Translations under genes and position numbers: made by a program
Shown here: piece after piece, positions 4,867 to 6,437 of the stretch
Position numbering within the stretch: the first letter of the stretch is position 1
Layout: every line of letters begins with the position of its first letter
The notes under the pieces: model-generated
Database searches by the model: none
The model's input: the letters and a program-made list of their open reading frames with translations, nothing else
Told to the model about the DNA's origin: nothing
Source of the DNA: Phycisphaerae bacterium SM23_33
GTDB lineage: Bacteria > Planctomycetota > Phycisphaerae > SM23-33
NCBI GenBank assembly: GCA_001303665.1
Contig: LJUF01000209.1
Location: forward strand, 1-6,437
Length of the DNA stretch: 6,437 bases
Reading direction: 5' to 3'

Positions 4867-6437
4867 TCAGGACGGCCCGGGGGGGCTGCCGGGGCCTTTG
4901 GCCGGCGGCGGGGCGGCGGGCGGCGGGCGCGGGGCGGGGGGGAAGGCGGCCTCGAAGCTGATGTTTTCCTGGGCGCACTCGGCCCGCAGGCCCTCGGCGA
5001 CGGCGGGGTAGATGGCCCGTTTCAGGTCGTCGGAGATGGCGTTGTAGAGCTGGGACTTGTTTATGAGGGACAGGCGCATCCGGACGACCTCCGGGCGCAG
5101 CATGAGCGTTTCCAGGAAGTCGCGTTCGACGACGGGGAAGGGCGGCAGGGCCAGCCGGGGGGCGTGGGCGATCTCGCCGCGGTAGACGTAGTAGGCCCGC
5201 CGGGCGAAGTCATGGTAATAGCGGTAGGCGTTGGGGTCGCCGACCAGGATGGAGGCGTAGGCGATCCGCAGCCCGCCCGCCCAGAACACCCGGGCCAGCT
5301 CCGAGGACGGCATGCCCAACTGCCGGGTCCTTTCCATGACGAATTCGCGCATCGGCATCTCGTGCTGGTACAGCGCCGAGGTGGGCTTGAGACGGGTCTT
5401 GATTTCGTTGAGGTATTGCCGGGCCATGTCCGTTCTGCCGCTGAAGAAGGACTGCACGACGACGTCTTCGAGGTAGGTGATGTGGCCGTCGCGGAGGGCG
5501 TTGGCCTCGGTGCCGAGTTGGGCGGGGTCACCGGTGAGGGCCTTGCCGCCGGCGAGGTACTCCTGGTTGGTCGGCTCGATGAAGCGCCAGTCCGGCAGCC
5601 ACTCCAGCTCCACGAACGTCTCCTCGGGCTTCTGGGGGTTGACGATGCGGCGGACGTAGAGCTGGCCGGTCCGCGTCAGCGACTTCAGGGCGTGCAGCAC
5701 CCGCCGCTCGGTGTTCAGGCGGGTGATCTCGTCGAGCTTGAGCTTTTCGATCCCGCCGGCGAGTGCCTTGGCCTCGGCCGCCCCGGGGTGGATGTCGGCG
5801 AGGGCCAGGCCGGCGGAGCGGTGCAGGCCCAGGGTGGCCCAGTAGATGGCGTGGCTGTTGACGTTCCGCCAGTCCAGCGGGCCGTACTTGACCATCAACT
5901 GGAGCATCCAGTCGGGGTCCATGCGGTACTGCTCGGCGAGCACCTTCCGCCGGGCGAAGGCCAGCACCTTGGCGCGGGCGGCGGCGAATGGCTCGGAGGA
6001 CATCAGCTCGGCGATTTTCTCTTCGCCTTGGGCGGGGCCTTTGGGGGCCGGCTCGAGGGTGCCGGTCAGGGGGTCGGGGCTGAAGCGGTTGTAGTAGCGG
6101 AGGAAGTTTTCGTCGGGCTGGAGCTGAAGGGCGGCGAGCTTATCCAGGAAGGGCCGCAACTGCGGGTCGGCCTGGAGGTCCTGGAGGGTTTTGGGGGCGT
6201 CGGCGATTCGGCGGATGGCCTGGATGGCGTCGTTGGTTTCGCCGGTGAGCGGGGGGGCCCCGACGACCCAGTCCATTTCCTCGGCCCAGCGGCGCTTGTA
6301 GACCATGTGCATTTCGTCGGTGTACTGGCCCATCTTCTCGTGGAAGATGCGGCCCAGGGTGGCGTACAGGGCCAGCTCCTTGGGGTTGTAGTACAGGCCC
6401 TTGTCGCGGAGCAGCTTGATGCCGTTGTTGATCCACA
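4867..6437 (-). CDS. Large helical (TPR-like) conserved protein, 5' end outside the window
   Basis: The frame is open to the right edge: before the first internal ATG (6333) it continues as WINNGIKLLRDKG, then LYYNPKELALYATLGRIFHEK. That segment reads as a TPR-like helical repeat, so the ATG at 6333 is not the true start. About 522 residues are visible, mostly amphipathic helix. The motif YGPLDWRNVNSHAIYWA (visible residues 184-200) is one I recall from uncharacterised planctomycete and verrucomicrobial proteins with TPR-like repeats; no catalytic motif is apparent. The C-terminus is a Pro/Ala-rich tail of about 25 residues, encoded opposite long G runs. Export cannot be judged without the N-terminus. 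It ends 73 bp before the two-module secreted protein gene on the same strand, so read-through is possible. Function unknown; a scaffold role is a guess from the helical-repeat character. Confidence 0.8.
   Translation of the reverse strand, partial: WINNGIKLLRDKGLYYNPKELALYATLGRIFHEKMGQYTDEMHMVYKRRWAEEMDWVVGAPPLTGETNDAIQAIRRIADAPKTLQDLQADPQLRPFLDKLAALQLQPDENFLRYYNRFSPDPLTGTLEPAPKGPAQGEEKIAELMSSEPFAAARAKVLAFARRKVLAEQYRMDPDWMLQLMVKYGPLDWRNVNSHAIYWATLGLHRSAGLALADIHPGAAEAKALAGGIEKLKLDEITRLNTERRVLHALKSLTRTGQLYVRRIVNPQKPEETFVELEWLPDWRFIEPTNQEYLAGGKALTGDPAQLGTEANALRDGHITYLEDVVVQSFFSGRTDMARQYLNEIKTRLKPTSALYQHEMPMREFVMERTRQLGMPSSELARVFWAGGLRIAYASILVGDPNAYRYYHDFARRAYYVYRGEIAHAPRLALPPFPVVERDFLETLMLRPEVVRMRLSLINKSQLYNAISDDLKRAIYPAVAEGLRAECAQENISFEAAFPPAPRPPPAAPPPAKGPGSPPGPS
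4910..4942 (+). other. G-quadruplex-type motif opposite the 3' end of the helical-protein gene
   Basis: Five G runs of three or more on the plus strand (4910-4913, 4918-4920, 4925-4927, 4931-4934, 4936-4942) are separated by loops of one to four bases. Further G runs lie at 4879-4885 and 4891-4894. The plus strand is the template for this gene, whose codons here specify the Pro-rich tail. Confidence 0.5.

Noticed and set aside
3933..4961. A 342-codon plus-strand open frame opposite both minus-strand genes
   Set aside because: It is an antisense shadow produced by high-GC codon bias: the translation is Gly/Ala/Val/Arg-rich without domains, it spans the gap between two well-supported genes, and it covers the signal peptide, promoter and ribosome binding site of the minus-strand gene.
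4867..6333. ATG at 6333 as the true start of the helical-protein gene
   Set aside because: The frame continues upstream with typical helical-repeat sequence (GLYYNPKELALYATLGRIF) to the window edge, so the start lies outside.
1..6437. CRISPR array, tRNA or rRNA genes, complete insertion sequence
   Set aside because: No regularly spaced direct repeats with unique spacers, no cloverleaf or rRNA-like sequence, and no intact transposase with flanking terminal repeats were seen.

Overview
The window looks like a chromosomal segment of a high-GC planctomycete-type bacterium, probably of the Phycisphaerae or a related lineage. This rests on recognition, not on a search. The clues are a LamG-fold protein, a helical protein carrying a 'YGPLDWR...HAIYWA' signature that I associate with the Planctomycetes-Verrucomicrobia group, a secreted beta-sandwich protein, a short tail resembling REP-associated (RayT-type) transposases, and gene-end sequence made of GAAT heptamers and perfect hairpins. 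Most genes are about two thirds G+C or higher; one small gene is near 50%.

Layout, left to right. (1) Positions 2-856, plus strand: a LamG/concanavalin-A-like domain, probably the C-terminal part of a longer protein starting outside the window. (2) 857-1337: no intact gene, but a likely decayed RayT transposase C-terminus at 1089-1205. (3) 1338-1712, plus: a small three-helix membrane protein of unknown function, low in G+C. (4) 1713-2034: a gap ending in a well-formed sigma70-type promoter whose -10 box runs into a perfect 12-bp palindrome, directly before fic. (5) 2035-3210, plus: a complete Fic adenylyltransferase with its own N-terminal inhibitory motif and a C-terminal winged helix. (6) 3211-3593: the convergent gap, with a two-part inverted repeat, a good intrinsic terminator for fic, a six-copy heptamer array and a perfect 10-bp hairpin touching the stop of the next gene. 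(7) 3594-4793, minus: a signal-peptide protein made of two homologous beta-sandwich modules. (8) 4867-6437, minus: a large helical protein cut by the right edge.

The two minus-strand genes lie in tandem 73 bp apart, but the second has its own candidate promoter. Both end in Pro/Ala-rich tails encoded opposite G-quadruplex-type G runs. fic appears to be an independent unit with its own promoter, operator candidate and terminator. No multi-gene defence or biosynthetic system is visible. The most checkable leads are the palindrome at the fic promoter, the perfect palindrome translated in frame inside the linker of the two-module protein, and the transposase remnant alongside several palindromic sequences.
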